Below are positions 1 through 10,539 of a stretch of 64,000 bases of DNA, piece by piece. Numbering within the stretch: position 1 is the stretch's first letter; every line of letters starts with the position of its first letter. The position numbers and the translations under genes were made by a program. Source of the DNA: Aspidiotus rigidus (lineage: Eukaryota > Arthropoda > Insecta > Hemiptera > Diaspididae); contig JAVHKY010000052.1 in NCBI GenBank assembly GCA_035079385.1, forward strand, positions 10,354,001 to 10,418,000, written 5' to 3'. The notes beneath the pieces were generated by a model that saw nothing but the letters and a program-made list of their open reading frames with translations, searched no databases and was not told the DNA's origin.

Positions 1-56
1 CAAAAGTAGAGAAACGCTTCTCTTCCACACTAAAGGCGAGAATGATGTGAAAAACC

Positions 57-287
57 ATGCTGATTCCTCATTACGGGCCATGTATTATTAATTGTAAGAA
101 CACGAAGATTTTGGGTACAGAAAATAATGACAGAAGAACAAAAATATTAGAGGTTGTCAACATCATCAAAAATAAGAAGCATATTAGTTTCAGGTCTGTT
201 ATGAATGGTCTATTCGCGAATAAAATCAAAGAAGGCGCTCTCTATGTTTTCTGTGACGGTGATTTGCTGAAGCTGTCGAAAAGGTGA
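57..287 (+). other. Unrecognised short ORF at window edge
   Basis: A 76-codon open frame begins at the left edge and ends at a TGA. I do not recognise the product: it has no signal peptide, membrane segment or known motif, and a different frame is open for the first 90 bases or so. It could be an upstream exon of the plus-strand coiled-coil gene or chance. Nothing recognisable follows it up to about position 690. Confidence 0.15.
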
Positions 288-699
288 TGATCCTGAAAAA
301 TTCACCCAATCACATCTGAAATTATGTTCATTCGACAGGAAATAAAGAGAACCACAAATTTTTGTTCTATGTATTTTTCACAAAAAATAATAGGTATTTA
401 AGAAGGTAAGTCGATTTTATTAATTTTCTGTGTTGTGTGTAAAACGCCATGATCACCTCGACATCCACAACAGCGCCACTACAGATCGTTTTATGTGCAA
501 ATTGAATGTCTACTCATCTCTAATCTCCTGATTCATCTTCCGTTTTCTTCTTGTTATTTGGTAGCTTCATTTTTTCAATTTCCAAATTATTTTTTTGGTT
601 CTGTTGGGTGTTGAAAAAGTTTTAAAAGTGTACAAAAACGTTTTCAATATCAGTACTCTACTTATACCTTACTCACTCAATATGAGTTCCAATAATTCT

Positions 700-908
700 G
701 TTGGGTGGCTCATTGGCGGTGCGGTACAAACGCAGCCTTGTAACTCGAAGGTCCGCGGTTTGATACCAGTTTCGTGCAAACATTAACAGTAACAGGTTCA
801 GACAATCACTTCTAACATGGTGCCCCCTGTTAACGTCACCTAGCCGATCAATTTGTATCAGCAACGAGTCGGATAATCTAGAAGTGGGAATTGCCAGCGG
901 TATTGAAA
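700..908 (+). repeat. tRNA-derived SINE-like head
   Basis: An A-box-like block (TGGCTCATTGG, 706-716) is followed 51 bases later by a B-box-like block (GGTTTGATACC, 757-767), the spacing of an RNA polymerase III internal promoter. The stretch does not fold as a functional tRNA by eye, so I read it as a SINE head. Its continuation is split by the MITE at 909-1196. Confidence 0.5.
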
Positions 909-1196
909 CATGGGTGGCGGAATGGGGCAGGGGGGGGAGAACTTGCCCCCCGGACAAAAACTAGGGGGCAATGCCCCCCTCACAAACGACTAGAAAAAAT
1001 AAAAAGGTACTTCATTGAGCAATACTATTGCAACTGGGTGAAACACTACACTAAAAATCAACGAACAAATTTTGAGTAATTCATTTAGAAACTGTTTTTT
1101 TTTTTTTTTTTTTTAAATAAAAAGTTCCTCTAAACTTTTGTTTGAAAAATTGTAGCCCCCCCCCCCCCCCGACAAATATTTACTCCGCCACCCATG
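909..1196. mobile_element. hAT-superfamily MITE with 8-bp target duplication
   Basis: The element is 288 bp. It starts CATGGGTGGCGGA and ends with the inverse TCCGCCACCCATG, and is flanked on both sides by TATTGAAA (901-908 and 1197-1204). Eight-base duplications and CA..GGTGGC-type ends are the hAT hallmark. It carries no transposase and has G/C and T homopolymers inside. It interrupts the SINE-like repeat and is therefore younger than it. Confidence 0.88.
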
Positions 1197-1435
1197 TATT
1201 GAAACGCTCAAACAGGCCTGTGCGGTAGACGAGAAGCTGTGGATCAATTGATTAGGATACAATCTAATTTGAACCAAATGCATTTTTTCCCTCCATATTG
1301 TATATCAGCCCATATCTCTTTAATGTGAATTATATTTACAAGCCAAGCTTTCCCGTTTTGTTTGCTTGGCTTTTAATATTATCAATATTGCGTATTTTTG
1401 GATTAAAGACCCATCATCTTATTCAGTATTTGCAG

Positions 1436-1511
1436 AGTCACAAAATGGAAAACTGTTATCCATATGATGTGATGTTACAGCAGGATGAAGAAGTTGACAA
1501 AACAATGCAAG
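1436..1511 (+). CDS. Exon of coiled-coil-like host gene
   Basis: A 76-nt exon lies between an acceptor (ATTTGCAG) and a donor (CAAG|GTATGA). It reads SHKMENCYPYDVMLQQDEE and continues in charged residues, leaving one base that combines with the next exon to give a Gly codon. The join keeps the frame, which is good evidence that both exons are real. The product is hydrophilic and heptad-like; the family is not certain. Upstream exons should lie left of the window or in its first kilobase. Confidence 0.6.
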
Positions 1512-1684
1512 GTATGACTCTCCTAGTTCAAAAAATAAACAGAAAATTTTGGTATACTCTAAAGAGTAACCTAAGATTGTTTGTTTCTTATATAGAATGT
1601 AGATAATGTAGAAAATATGAAAGCATTGACTTGTTTTTACTCTTACAATTGGTAAATTTTATATCATCTTGAATTTTCTTACAG

Positions 1685-1779
1685 GAAGTCAAGACCAGCC
1701 TAAGAAGGAATCGGTTAAATACTGTTCAGATTTTTTGCGGAAAATTTGGCAGTCATTCAAAGAAACAACAGAGAAACAA
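1685..1779 (+). CDS. Exon of coiled-coil-like host gene
   Basis: A 95-nt exon has acceptor TTTTCTTACAG and donor CAA|GTAAGT, both close to consensus. With the single base carried from the exon at 1436-1511 it gives 32 whole codons (KYCSDFLRKIWQSFKETTEK near its end) and finishes in phase 0, matching the phase-0 start of the exon at 20832. The following intron of about 19 kb is filled with transposable elements. Charged amphipathic composition suggests a coiled coil. The function is unknown to me. Confidence 0.65.
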
Positions 1780-2289
1780 GTAAGTGTGATAAAACTGCTC
1801 AAAGAAAACGAAACAATTCTCAAATCCAAATTATTGATAAAACTTGTACTTGAGAGCAATTGAAAATTAACTAAATAGGTACAAGAGCATAAAAATGAAG
1901 AGATTGTATGGTCTTATAATTCCGGTCACAACGCTGCAACGCTGCTTGTACATAACTTGTTGCACTCTGCACACGTAGATGTAATTTATCACAAGTTATA
2001 CTTTTGGTTAGTGCTCCTGGTAAACGGTCAAACGACCTTATCCATTATATTGGCGGTCCTGACAGTTTTCCTCTCTGAAAAGACAACCTACTCTCCAAGC
2101 ACCCAAACCATAACCAAATGTTATAGGAGTAGTAAGAAGAGTAGGCCTGCGTTAAAAGGTCATCAGTAGAGCTTCTCAAAAAAAAACTCGCAGCCCACTT
2201 TCTGAGTCGCTCGGAGTTGCCTTCATTAACCTTGTTAATTGAGGCAAACACGAACCTGTTTTATGAGCGTCACTATTGTATATTCTGAC

Positions 2290-2660
2290 TCCTAAATAGC
2301 TTGCCTTTGTTATACTAGGAATTTCAAACTTCAGCTTTCATTATACTGGGCCTAATATACTATACTTCTAGGCCTGTACTAAGCCTAATATAGCATACTA
2401 GGCCTGTAATAACTAGCCTAAGAAATTTTAAAATTTAGCCCACATCATACTGGGTCTAATATACTATACTAGGCCTATAATACGTAGCCTAAGAAATTTC
2501 AAACTCAAGCCTTCATTATACTGGGCCTAATATACCATACTAGGCCTATAATGACTAGCCTAAAAAATTTCGAATACTAGCCTTTGTTATACTAGGCTTG
2601 ATATACAGTATAACTAGACTTACACGGCTTATATTAACTAGGCTTAATATACAGCATATA
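2290..2660. repeat. Degenerate tandem repeat rich in CTAGGCCT
   Basis: About four imperfect copies of a roughly 70-100 bp unit contain TACTGGGCCTAATATAC, CTAGGCCTGTAATA and TAGCCTAAGAAATTT. The unit also appears weakly at 3165-3220. It has no coding content. Confidence 0.6.
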
Positions 2661-2751
2661 ATTATGTTACGGTACAAGTAGGTCGACGGTACAAGTAGGT
2701 TTTTTGCCGCCGCAGGGCGCGTGATTACGCGCTAGCGCGTGATTCTGCGAC

Positions 2752-3018
2752 TTTTTAACAGGGGACCTGTTTTATGGGGGGCTTTTTGAGAAATTTGCCG
2801 TGCGCCGTCCAACAAAAAACTTGGAGAAATTTTGACACTCGAGCCATATATGATAGGAAAGGGACTTAGAAACTCGAGAATCGAAATTTTTCCAAGTCCC
2901 CCTCCTATCATATATGGCTCGAGAGGCGAAATTTTTCGAAGTTTTTTGCTGGAAAGCGCACGGCGCACGGCAAATTTCTCAAAAAGCCCCCCATAAAACA
3001 GGTTCCCTGTTAAAATTT
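2752..3018. repeat. Foldback repeat with 115-120 bp arms
   Basis: The sequence from 2752 (TTAACAGGGGACCTGTTTTA) to about 2866 returns in inverse orientation at about 2895-3018. Each arm holds CCATATATGATAGG, a GCCGTGCGCCG block and GGGGGGCTTTTTGAG. The same modules occur at 9822-9985 and at the right end of the 45-bp satellite at 38262-38800, so this is a dispersed family. More copies of the CTCGAG..CCATATATGATAG unit follow to about 3150. Confidence 0.7.
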
Positions 3019-3224
3019 CGACTCTCGAGGCGTATATGATAGGAGGGGGAGTTAGAAAAATTTCGACTCTCGAGCCATATATGATAGAAGACAGACTTGG
3101 AAAAGATTCAACTCTCGCGCTATCATATATAGCTCGAGATTTGAGAAAAGTTTAGACTCTCAAACTATATTATACTAGGCTTATATTAGGTCTAGGCCTT
3201 CTTTATACTAGCTTTATCTAGGTC

Positions 3225-3440
3225 TAGGCTTCCTTGAATTTTCAATACCAAATCCCATTTGACTCATAAGACAGGTTCCCTGCGTTCCTCGTTTAACTTC
3301 GTTAAGGAAGCCGTTGTTTTTGTTGGGTTGAATGCACAAGCTCGGCGCCTTCAACCGCTTGGCCACAAAGCAGCGCTTATGAGTATGCATTTGTTTACCC
3401 TTCATTATTTCGACTGGTAGTACTCGGGCAGGTATGCTTC
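3225..3440 (-). repeat. tRNA-like SINE remnant
   Basis: On the minus strand GTGGCCAAGCGGTTGAAGG resembles a tRNA-Leu/Ser A box, followed by TTCAACCC, a weak B-box-like sequence. Part of its tail (TTAACTTCGTTAAGGAAGCC) recurs in diverged form near 59838 and 49160. It is a probable SINE; a functional tRNA is not supported. Confidence 0.35.
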
Positions 3441-4683
3441 GCTGTTTACCTTAGTTTACCTATACTTTATGATTAACTATCTTTCGATTATTGGCAATTG
3501 TGTCTGGTGATATTTGATAATTTCTTCATAATGTTATAAATGAAAATATTTGAAAAATAGGAAATATCAATTTTGAATTAATTATTCTGTGATTGAAATA
3601 ATTATGAACGTTCCAGAAAATAATGGTTGAATGGTTTCTCTCATGATGTGAGTGAAATATTGATTGCAGGCGTCTGTTTTTATCTTTTGTTATCATTACG
3701 TGCAGTAAGTTCTATGTGCAATTCCTTGAATCGCAAATCTGCGCAAATTGCGTTATTTGAACCTGGTATTTTCCCGGTAAAATCGAATAATATGATTTCT
3801 AATCAAAATGAATCGAAATGATTGGTAGTATAATTAAAGAAGAACGTATGAATTATTATTATTATTTGGAATTGATTGAAATTTGCGTATGACTCACAAT
3901 ACAAGAATGTTGTTGCAAGTAAATAATACTCAAATGTTGATTCTATCAATTTATATATGGTTTCTCCTTGAACCTTGAGTGTAATTCAAATTTCGATTCT
4001 ATCAATTTTTCACAACTTTTCTTCTCACAATGCAAAAATCATTGAGAGAGTCACTCCCTCTCTTTAAATTGATACCAATGTACTAAATTTGAATGAAATA
4101 TCATGGAAAATAAAATTCAATGGACCCTTGGTTAAGAATGAACCAAGAATGAACCTGTTGAATGATAAAAGGTTCTTAATCACAATACACGTACTGATAA
4201 CAAAAGTGATAAAAGGATAGGAAAATCCGCTTCTCGTAACTCGTAATAGTGAGAAATTTTTTGAAAAAAATGGAAATTTCTCGAGAACTACTTTTCCGAT
4301 TCTCAAAAAAATTGCAGTTGCACATCTTCAGATACATTACTATAATATGGCCAAGTTACAAAAAAATCCATCGGGTAGTTTCGGAGGAGTTCCGCGGACA
4401 AAAAAATCTTATATGAAAATGACAAATTCAAAAACAAAGTCGTTTTGAGTAATTAACGAAGCGAGCAAAATAAGAAGTAAATAATGCGAGAAAAAGTACA
4501 TGCGATGTATAGCGGACTGTCGCTGTCGCACGAAACATACTATCGCGAAACATACTATCGCATGTTTCGCGAAGGAAAGAGAAATCCCAGCAACACTCAC
4601 GCGTTAAACTAAAGACGCGCTTGCCTACTTGTACCGTGACGTATATACTAAACTAGCCTGAAACACCTTCTATTATAATTATA
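3441..4683. other. AT-rich intron sequence, nothing recognised
   Basis: No gene, inverted repeat or known repeat is evident. The short ORFs here lack family features. It lies inside the large intron of the plus-strand host gene. Confidence 0.5.
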
Positions 4684-4835
4684 TGTTACGCCGAATCCGT
4701 GAAATTGCCGAGTTTACAAAATCGGCAATGTAAACGCTAATTTTGCTGATTTTATAAAATCGGCAAAAAATTCTGCTGGTTTTATAAAATTGGCAGACAG
4801 TTGCCGATTTTATAAAATCAGCAACTGAAATATTG
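4684..4835. repeat. Left palindrome cluster of the DNA transposon
   Basis: Three to four degenerate copies of a 24-bp inverted unit (GCCGA..TTTATAAAAT..CGGCA) stand in a row. They mirror the cluster at the other end of the element. They could be binding sites for the transposase. Confidence 0.65.
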
Positions 4836-5051
4836 TAATTGAATGTAAGTCTACGTATAATAACTTTTTTTTTCTTACCGGTACGAAACTGAATCATCGC
4901 AATTATGAGGGAAGAATTAAACAAGTTCATGCGCGTAAAATGAAATCATGAAAGCAATACGTTTGAATTCTTCTTGGAACACGTTCGCTGCTGTACAGGC
5001 ACCGTTACGCATCCGTCACAGGAGCGACACTCACCCTTGATGTAATCATAA

Positions 5052-5476
5052 TGTGACGTTCTACCAGTCACCAAATATCTCTTGACACCAATAATAAAGA
5101 ACAATTACGAAAACCGAGCTTTATTACTGGTACCGCAAGTACAACACTTCTAAACACCGTTAAACTGTAACACAGTCGCGTTAAAGAACGAGAACACGTT
5201 AACTATCGCTTTAAGATTACAACTGAATTGCTTTATCGGGTTGCTGCCGGCTATTTATAGTCTCACCCTTATTTCCGGAATTCTCGAGATTTCTTCTAGA
5301 ACGGCAAACAGGTTATGCAAGGGTCCTTACAATCAATCGAGCACGTTCTAGGTTGTTCAAGCGTATTCAACGAAGTTGTTAAGCGATAAGTACGCTTCCT
5401 TGCGGCGTCTGCTATTATTAAAAGTTTAGCGGCATGTGCAAGCTTGGTGCTTGCGCCTTCATACCAGAACGCCACA
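5052..5476 (-). repeat. 3' LTR (element orientation)
   Basis: Partner of 8703-9127, same length and termini. The integrase C-terminal reading frame runs into it, as is common in gypsy elements. Confidence 0.9.
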
Positions 5477-5739
5477 CTTTCCCCTCCTCTGTTTTGAACA
5501 TCCCGTTCAAACGCCGGACTCCATACAGCTAGTCTATTTTGGTGGACCACTTTGAACTTTCTGTCCTGTTGGATGCGATAGATGACATCATTGATTCTCT
5601 TCACGACTGTCCAAGGTCCTTCCCAATTGCACTGTAATTTTGGGTTCTTCCCTTTCTTTCTCTGTGGGTTGTAGAACCACACCCTATCCTGAGGTTCAAA
5701 CTCGGTTTCATGTGCACAGGTGTCATAGCGTGCCTTCAT
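5296..5739 (-). pseudogene. pol: Integrase C-terminal domain (frameshifted)
   Basis: It holds the GPY/F-type module (WEGPWTVVKRINDVIYRIQ) typical of gypsy integrases, followed by VVHQNRLAVW. It is separated from the upstream ORF by a single frameshift near 5790. The last part overlaps the 3' LTR. Confidence 0.8.
5477..5490 (-). promoter_or_regulatory. Polypurine tract
   Basis: On the element strand AGAGGAGGGGAAAG directly abuts the 3' LTR, the expected place for the plus-strand primer. Confidence 0.75.
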
Positions 5740-5756
5740 CCGGTCGCTAGCAAAGT

Positions 5757-7208
5757 CTAAATTTTCCCTGACCAGCTCATGTACCTGCTTAAGTCGGTTT
5801 TCAGTTCTTGCCTAAATGGCTTGACTTCTTGAGGTGGCTGTGGAGGGGTGCCCAGCTCTAAATCACACGGTAATCGAAGTTCTCTTCCAAAAATGATTTT
5901 TGCAGGTGTTTCCTTGGTGCTTTCATGGATTGAAGACCGATAGGCTAGCAGGAACAATGGAAGTAGCTTGTCCCAATTCCGCTGGTCACTATCAATTACT
6001 TTGGATAGAAATTGGTCTATTGTTTTGTTGAACCTCTCGACCATACCATCAGATTGTGGGTGGAGTGGTGTTGTACGAGTTTTCCTCAATCCCATCAGCT
6101 TAGCCACTTCTCCAAATACCTGGGATTCAAAGTTTCTTCCCTGGTCTGAGTGTAACTCCAGAGGTACTCCAAACCTTGAAATCCAGTTTTCCACCAGCGC
6201 TGTTGCAACAGTGACGGCTTCACAATTTGGCAGTGGGTAAGCATCCATCCATTTGCTGAAATAATCTCCTACCACTAGAATATAACGATTACCTTGGTCA
6301 GTTTCTGGAAATGGTCCTGAGATATCTGCCGCAATCCGTTCAAAAGGGTATCCCACATTGTAGATTTGCATCTTAGCTCGGCCCCTAGTATTGGGCCCCT
6401 TACTGGCATTACATTCTCTGCAATATTGAATCCAATCCTCTACATCACTTCTACAGGCTGGCCAGTAAAACCGTTCCCAAATCTTGGCCAATGTTTTTGT
6501 TATTCCAAGATGACTACCAGATGCATCATCATGAACACTCTTCAAGACATGTGGTACAAGTGCTTCAGGTATCAGTAGTTGGCGCCGGTGTGATCTGCCA
6601 TCTGTTGTTTCCCAGATCCGGTAAACAATTCCATTTTCTACTTGAAGCGAGTCCCATTGTGACCATAAGATCTTTAAATTTACCGACTGTGAGCTGATAT
6701 CTTGCCAGACTGGTCGTTCACCTTTCTCCTTCCAGGCTAAGATGACCGAAATATCTTTATCCTGTTGTTGAGCATTTCTCATATCCACATTGGAACCTAG
6801 TTGTATGGATTTGACTGAGACTTCTTTCTTCACATCATTGACTACAGTGCTTAATTCTTCTTCAACTTTGGTCTGGAGGAGACAATCCTGGGCTTCCAAC
6901 TCATAAAGTGGTATATCTCCACAGGGACTTCTTAAAAGGTCATGCTTCAGATCAATAATCAACCCATACTTTTGCATTAAATCCAGGCACAGAATACAGT
7001 CATCTTCGATATCAGCAAGGATGAATTTTCCAGTTATTACCATTGAGGAAATCTTGATAGATAGCTCAACAGTGCCCTTGGTCCAAGCTTGCTCACCCAT
7101 GGCAGTCCTGAGGCGGTACTTTTCTCTCCAATTAATGGATAAGCCTGGGATATCCTTGACCAATTGTGTCTTGATGACTGAACCAGTAGCAGCGCAGTCC
7201 ATGCACAT
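5757..7208 (-). pseudogene. pol: Protease-integrase ORF with reverse transcriptase deleted
   Basis: The 483-codon ORF opens with an aspartic-protease-like stretch whose active site reads DCAATGS instead of a D-T/S-G triad. About residue 110-150 it passes straight into the segment that normally follows RNase H (RNAQQQDKDISVIL). No YxDD reverse transcriptase or RNase H motif is present. The integrase is complete in outline: the His/His/Cys/Cys zinc region (HLGITKT.. YCRECNASKG) and the catalytic D, D and E in AADISGPF, HSDQGRNF and QSDGMVERFNK. It ends by frameshift at about 5790, and the integrase tail continues at 5296-5739. The element would need enzymes in trans to move. Confidence 0.88.
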
Positions 7209-7238
7209 GTCTATATTGCGTCCAATACTATCATTCCA

Positions 7239-7634
7239 TCATGATACATAAACGTTCTCACTTGATGTACGTATTTTGGAAATTCTTATTTCTTGGGCCC
7301 TTCTGCTTGGCCCTGGAGTTGGTTGGCCCCTGGCAACTCCAGGTTGGAGTTTTCTGCCTTGCAGTGATCTCCACTTAGGGCAACTGAGCTTGATGTGACC
7401 CTCTTCATCACAGTGGTAGCATCGACGTTTGTCTCCAGTTGGTCTGACCTTTGTTTGCTTCAAAACTGTGGAACATCGTCTAAGAGACGCCTTTCTTGCA
7501 GCTTCTACTTCCAGGGCAAAGGATAATGCTTCTTTCAAGGTTTTGCAACGCGCAATGCGAACTTGACTCTGAACCTCCCAGTCAAAAATTCCATCAATGA
7601 ATGCCTCAAGCGCAGTTTGTTCAATGGCTGACAT
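7239..7634 (-). pseudogene. gag: gag, C-terminal part with zinc knuckle
   Basis: It continues gag after the frameshift. It carries one CCHC knuckle (CYHCDEEGHIKLSC, spacing C-X2-C-X4-H-X4-C) for nucleic-acid binding. It ends at a TGA that lies in the same frame as the protease-integrase ORF downstream, so gag and pol are separated by one stop codon rather than a shift. Confidence 0.8.
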
Positions 7635-7660
7635 AGTAGCTTCTGGGTAAGCTTGTTGAG

Positions 7661-8638
7661 TTAATTTGAGAATTTCACTTGAAAATGCTTAAGACTTTCT
7701 CCACGGTTCTGTCGACGGTATTTCAGTTCTCTTCTTCTGATGGGAACCAAGTGAGCTTGACCAAAGCATTGTTCAAGGACCTCAACCAACTTCTGGTAAT
7801 TCTTCTTATCACCCTCAGCAATGTTGGACAGCAGCTGTAGTGCAGCTCCTCTTAAGCTGACAATTAAATTACCAGCCTTGGCTTTGTCATCCCATCCATT
7901 GATTTGAGCTGCAATTTCAAACTGTGATTTATACAGTTCCCAAGAGATCTCGCCATCAAATGTTGGTATTTTGACTTTGGCCTTTGATGGTTCTGTAACT
8001 GGTATGTTTCCTTCATTAGATCCAGAACTGAAAAAAGTAACGCCTGGCGGATCCACAACCATGCTTACTGTTGGATTTCCTTCCAGTCTTTGAAGTCGTT
8101 CCTCTATAATTTTCCATTGTTGCCCAAATTCCTGTTGGATTCCCTCAACCTGATGTTGGATTGGTTCAATTTGGCGTTTAACCTCAACATCGATAGTCTC
8201 TCTTAGCCCATCAAAGATTTCTGCCTTATTCCGTTCAAGTTTCTCCTCCATTGCGTTCTCCATTGCATTCTTGTTCCGTTCGAGTTTCTCCTCCATTGCA
8301 TTCTTGTTCCGTTCAAGTTTCTGTTCAATTTTCTGGTCTATTGCAGTAAACCCAGTCTTCAGATCTTCTGAATTTTTAGCCATTGTATCTGTCAACATTT
8401 GCAGCATTGCACTCAAATCTATGGCTGGAGACTGCTTTGTTGGCGTACCGGTCCCAAGGTTTCCAGTAGCCTCGTCAACCTCAAATTCAAAATTGGCCAC
8501 GTCCAAACCCGAGTCTTCGAATGCTTTTTCCAGACGATCGGCTAATTCATTTTTGGTTCCACTAACAGAGAGGTTACAATTCCGGAGTTCCTCGCGGAGT
8601 TGATCCCGAGTAAGTTCATGAAACTTCTTCTTCACCAT
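7661..8638 (-). pseudogene. gag: gag, N-terminal part
   Basis: 325 codons from an ATG 65 bases inside the 5' LTR. Residues 8-40 resemble a SAP-like helix-hairpin; residues about 105-150 carry repeats of KLERNKNAMEE in a coiled coil; the second half (KVKIPTFDGEISWELYKSQF) is the conserved retrotransposon gag core found in many gypsy elements. The frame is lost at about 7670-7680 by what looks like a one-base deletion, and the gag sequence continues in another frame at 7239-7634. The intact protein would form the virus-like particle. Confidence 0.8.
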
Positions 8639-8681
8639 CGTGAATCACCACCAGTTTCAAACGCACAGAGTAGGCTTACGC

Positions 8682-8700
8682 AATCCCACTTCTGACACCA
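8682..8700 (-). promoter_or_regulatory. Primer binding site, tRNA-Leu type
   Basis: The plus strand reads AATCCCACTTCTGACACCA, the 3' end of tRNA-Leu (CAA) including CCA, two bases inside the 5' LTR. On the element strand this is TGGTGTCAGAAGTGGGATT. It would prime minus-strand cDNA synthesis. Confidence 0.8.
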
Positions 8701-8702
8701 GT

Positions 8703-9127
8703 TGTGACGTTCTACCAGTCACCAAATATCTCTTGACACCGATAATAAAGAACAATTACGAAAACCGAGCTTTATTACTGGTACCGCAAGTACAACACTT
8801 CTAAACACCGTTAAAATGTAACACAATCGCGTTGAAGAACGAGAACACCTTAACTATCGCTTTAAGATTACAACTGAATCGCTTTATCGGGTTGCTGCCG
8901 GCTATTTATAGTCTCACCCTTATTTCCGGAATTCTCGAGATTTCTTCTAGAACGGCAAACAGGTTATGCAAGGGTCCTTACAATCAATCGAGCACGTTCT
9001 AGGTTGTTCAAGCGTATTCGACGAAGTTGTTAAGCGATAAGTACGCTTCCTTGCGGCGTCTGCTATTATTAAAAGTTTAGCGGCATGTGCAAGCTTGGTG
9101 CTTGCGCCTTCATAGCAGAACGCCACA
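8703..9127 (-). repeat. 5' LTR (element orientation)
   Basis: 425 bp, TGTGACGTTC at its left and GAACGCCACA at its right on the plus strand. It matches 5052-5476 over its whole length with about ten single-base differences. Confidence 0.9.
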
Positions 9128-9131
9128 ATAA

Positions 9132-9313
9132 TAATATATCCTTTGCGCGAGCTCGACCGTCTGGACTCAGTGGGCACTGGTCAGGGTTACCGTAAGTGCT
9201 CGTGTCGCACAAATTGTACCTCCAAAAGATGTGCCTGTCACAAGCAGGGATTGGGATGCAATTCGGCTTGCCATCCGGGGCGTACATGTCAAAATCACGA
9301 GGGTTGATTGTTT
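9132..9313 (+). pseudogene. Cysteine-rich (CXC-like) coding fragment of the DNA transposon
   Basis: The plus-strand frame reads YRKCSCRTNCTSKRCACHKQ and then GLGCNSACHPGRTC before a stop, a C-X-C...C-X4-C-X-C pattern like the tesmin/TSO1-type or transposon-borne cysteine-rich domains that bind DNA or zinc. No start codon is visible because the LTR element is inserted just upstream. It is the only coding trace of the host transposon. Confidence 0.5.
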
Positions 9314-9685
9314 TTTTCTCTTTGACTTCGATGATGACGAAGATTAAATTATTCATTTCTTCGATATGACGATGATCAACTTTTTCTTTGAATTTTTCCA
9401 TCCGTAACATGTTATTCTCATTATTTGTTCTGCAAAATTTATTTCATGACTGGAATCTTTTCAATCATCATTTTCTACTTTCTTAATATTGGAGATATTA
9501 TTGTGATTATTTGCTCTACAAAAGGTATTTCATTTGTGCATATCATTATTTCACCATGGACAAGTAATAAAATGTTACCTATCATGATTAATTAACGTTA
9601 ATTTGCTTCAGATGTGTTCATATAAATCGGTTTGCAAAAATTCTCAACGTTTATCATCTAGGTACTTCAGATCAAGTAGAACTTG

Positions 9686-9818
9686 TTGCCGATTTCATAA
9701 AATCGGCAACAAATTCTGCCGATTTCATAAATTAAGCAAGCGGTTACCGATTTCATGAATTCGGCAAAATCTGTTGCCGATTTTATGAAATCGGCAATTT
9801 CACGGATTCGGCGTAACA
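9686..9818. repeat. Right palindrome cluster of the DNA transposon
   Basis: Four copies of the TTGCCGATTT(C/T)AT..AAATCGGCAA unit precede the terminus TTCACGGATTCGGCGTAACA. The order is the inverse of 4684-4835. Confidence 0.65.
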
Positions 9819-9821
9819 TAT

Positions 9822-9985
9822 ATAGCTCGGAGGAAGAAATTTTTCCAAGTTCCCCTCTTATCATACGTAGCCCGGGGGTGAAAATTTTTCCAAGTCCCAC
9901 GTTTTGCCTCACGGCAGCCGGCGCCCGTCATTTTTCTTCAAAATACCCTCCGATAAAACAGGTTCCCTGTTGAAAATTCCAGAAT
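9822..9985. repeat. Copy of the CATATATGGCTCGAG / ACAGGTTCCCTGTT repeat family
   Basis: It contains diverged AAATTTTTCCAAGTCCC, a CGGC-rich block and ATAAAACAGGTTCCCTGTT in the same order as the copies at 2895-3018 and 38650-38800. Confidence 0.6.
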
Positions 9986-10539
9986 GAGGGACCATGCAAT
10001 ATAGTCAAGAAGCAGTCCCTACCTATTGTGCGCTGTGGTCTTGCCCCAGTCTCACGCCTTAATGACTTCCAAGGAAATGATCGTATGATAGAGTTGAGAA
10101 ACGCAATACCTCCTTTTCTTGCGACAACCATACACCAACTTATTAAAAAGGGTTGCACTCAAAAGAGTAGCGTTTTACAAAAGATACCGCACAAAAACAA
10201 GCAGTCGCGAGCGCTTTCCGTTAATTAACCATCTTCTAAGCGTAAGTGAACGGAAGCGACTGAACCCCACATCAACGAAGATAGAGGAACACGAGATGAA
10301 ATTCATGATTGAACTAGCGAGTCATCAAATTGTGAATCATTTTCATACACTAATTCAATCAATCCCTCATCAGGAATGTACCTGTTTAGAACAGTGATGT
10401 CTTCATTATTCCGGTGTCTAATAATTTCTATATTTTTCAAAGCCAACCGCTTGAAGTACGAATTCTCGCTATGGAGGAGGGCCTCAGAACCTTCCTTAAA
10501 CTTATGGCCACTCTCAATTAAATGATCGGAGAATGCCGA

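Larger units (their letters stand above)
5052..9127 (-). mobile_element. Ty3/gypsy LTR retrotransposon lacking reverse transcriptase
   Basis: Two 425-bp LTRs (5052-5476, 8703-9127), each TG..CA and differing at only a handful of positions, enclose about 3.2 kb read on the minus strand. The flanks carry a 4-bp duplication ATAA (5048-5051, 9128-9131). A tRNA-Leu-type primer site, a purine tract, gag, protease and integrase are present; reverse transcriptase and RNase H are missing. It is inserted in the DNA transposon at 4684-9818. Near-identical LTRs imply a fairly recent insertion despite the frameshifts. Confidence 0.9.
4684..9818. mobile_element. DNA transposon with palindrome-array ends, split by an LTR element
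   Basis: The ends are inverse: TGTTACGCCGAATCCGTGAA at 4684 and its complement ending at 9818, both flanked by TATA. Behind each terminus lies a cluster of short near-palindromes of the form TTGCCGATTTTATAAAATCGGCAA, here given as two half-sites TTGCCGATTTTAT / ATAAAATCGGCAA. The interior holds a cysteine-rich coding piece (9132-9313) and a complete LTR retrotransposon inserted later. The superfamily is not recognised. Confidence 0.6.

Noticed and set aside
700..800. Functional tRNA gene
   Set aside because: A and B boxes are present but I could not close the acceptor and anticodon stems; a SINE head is more likely.
3225..3440. tRNA-Leu gene on the minus strand
   Set aside because: Only the A-box half resembles a tRNA; the T arm is poor.
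5968..7251. Plus-strand ORFs over the gypsy element
   Set aside because: Antisense shadows of the integrase-protease frame.
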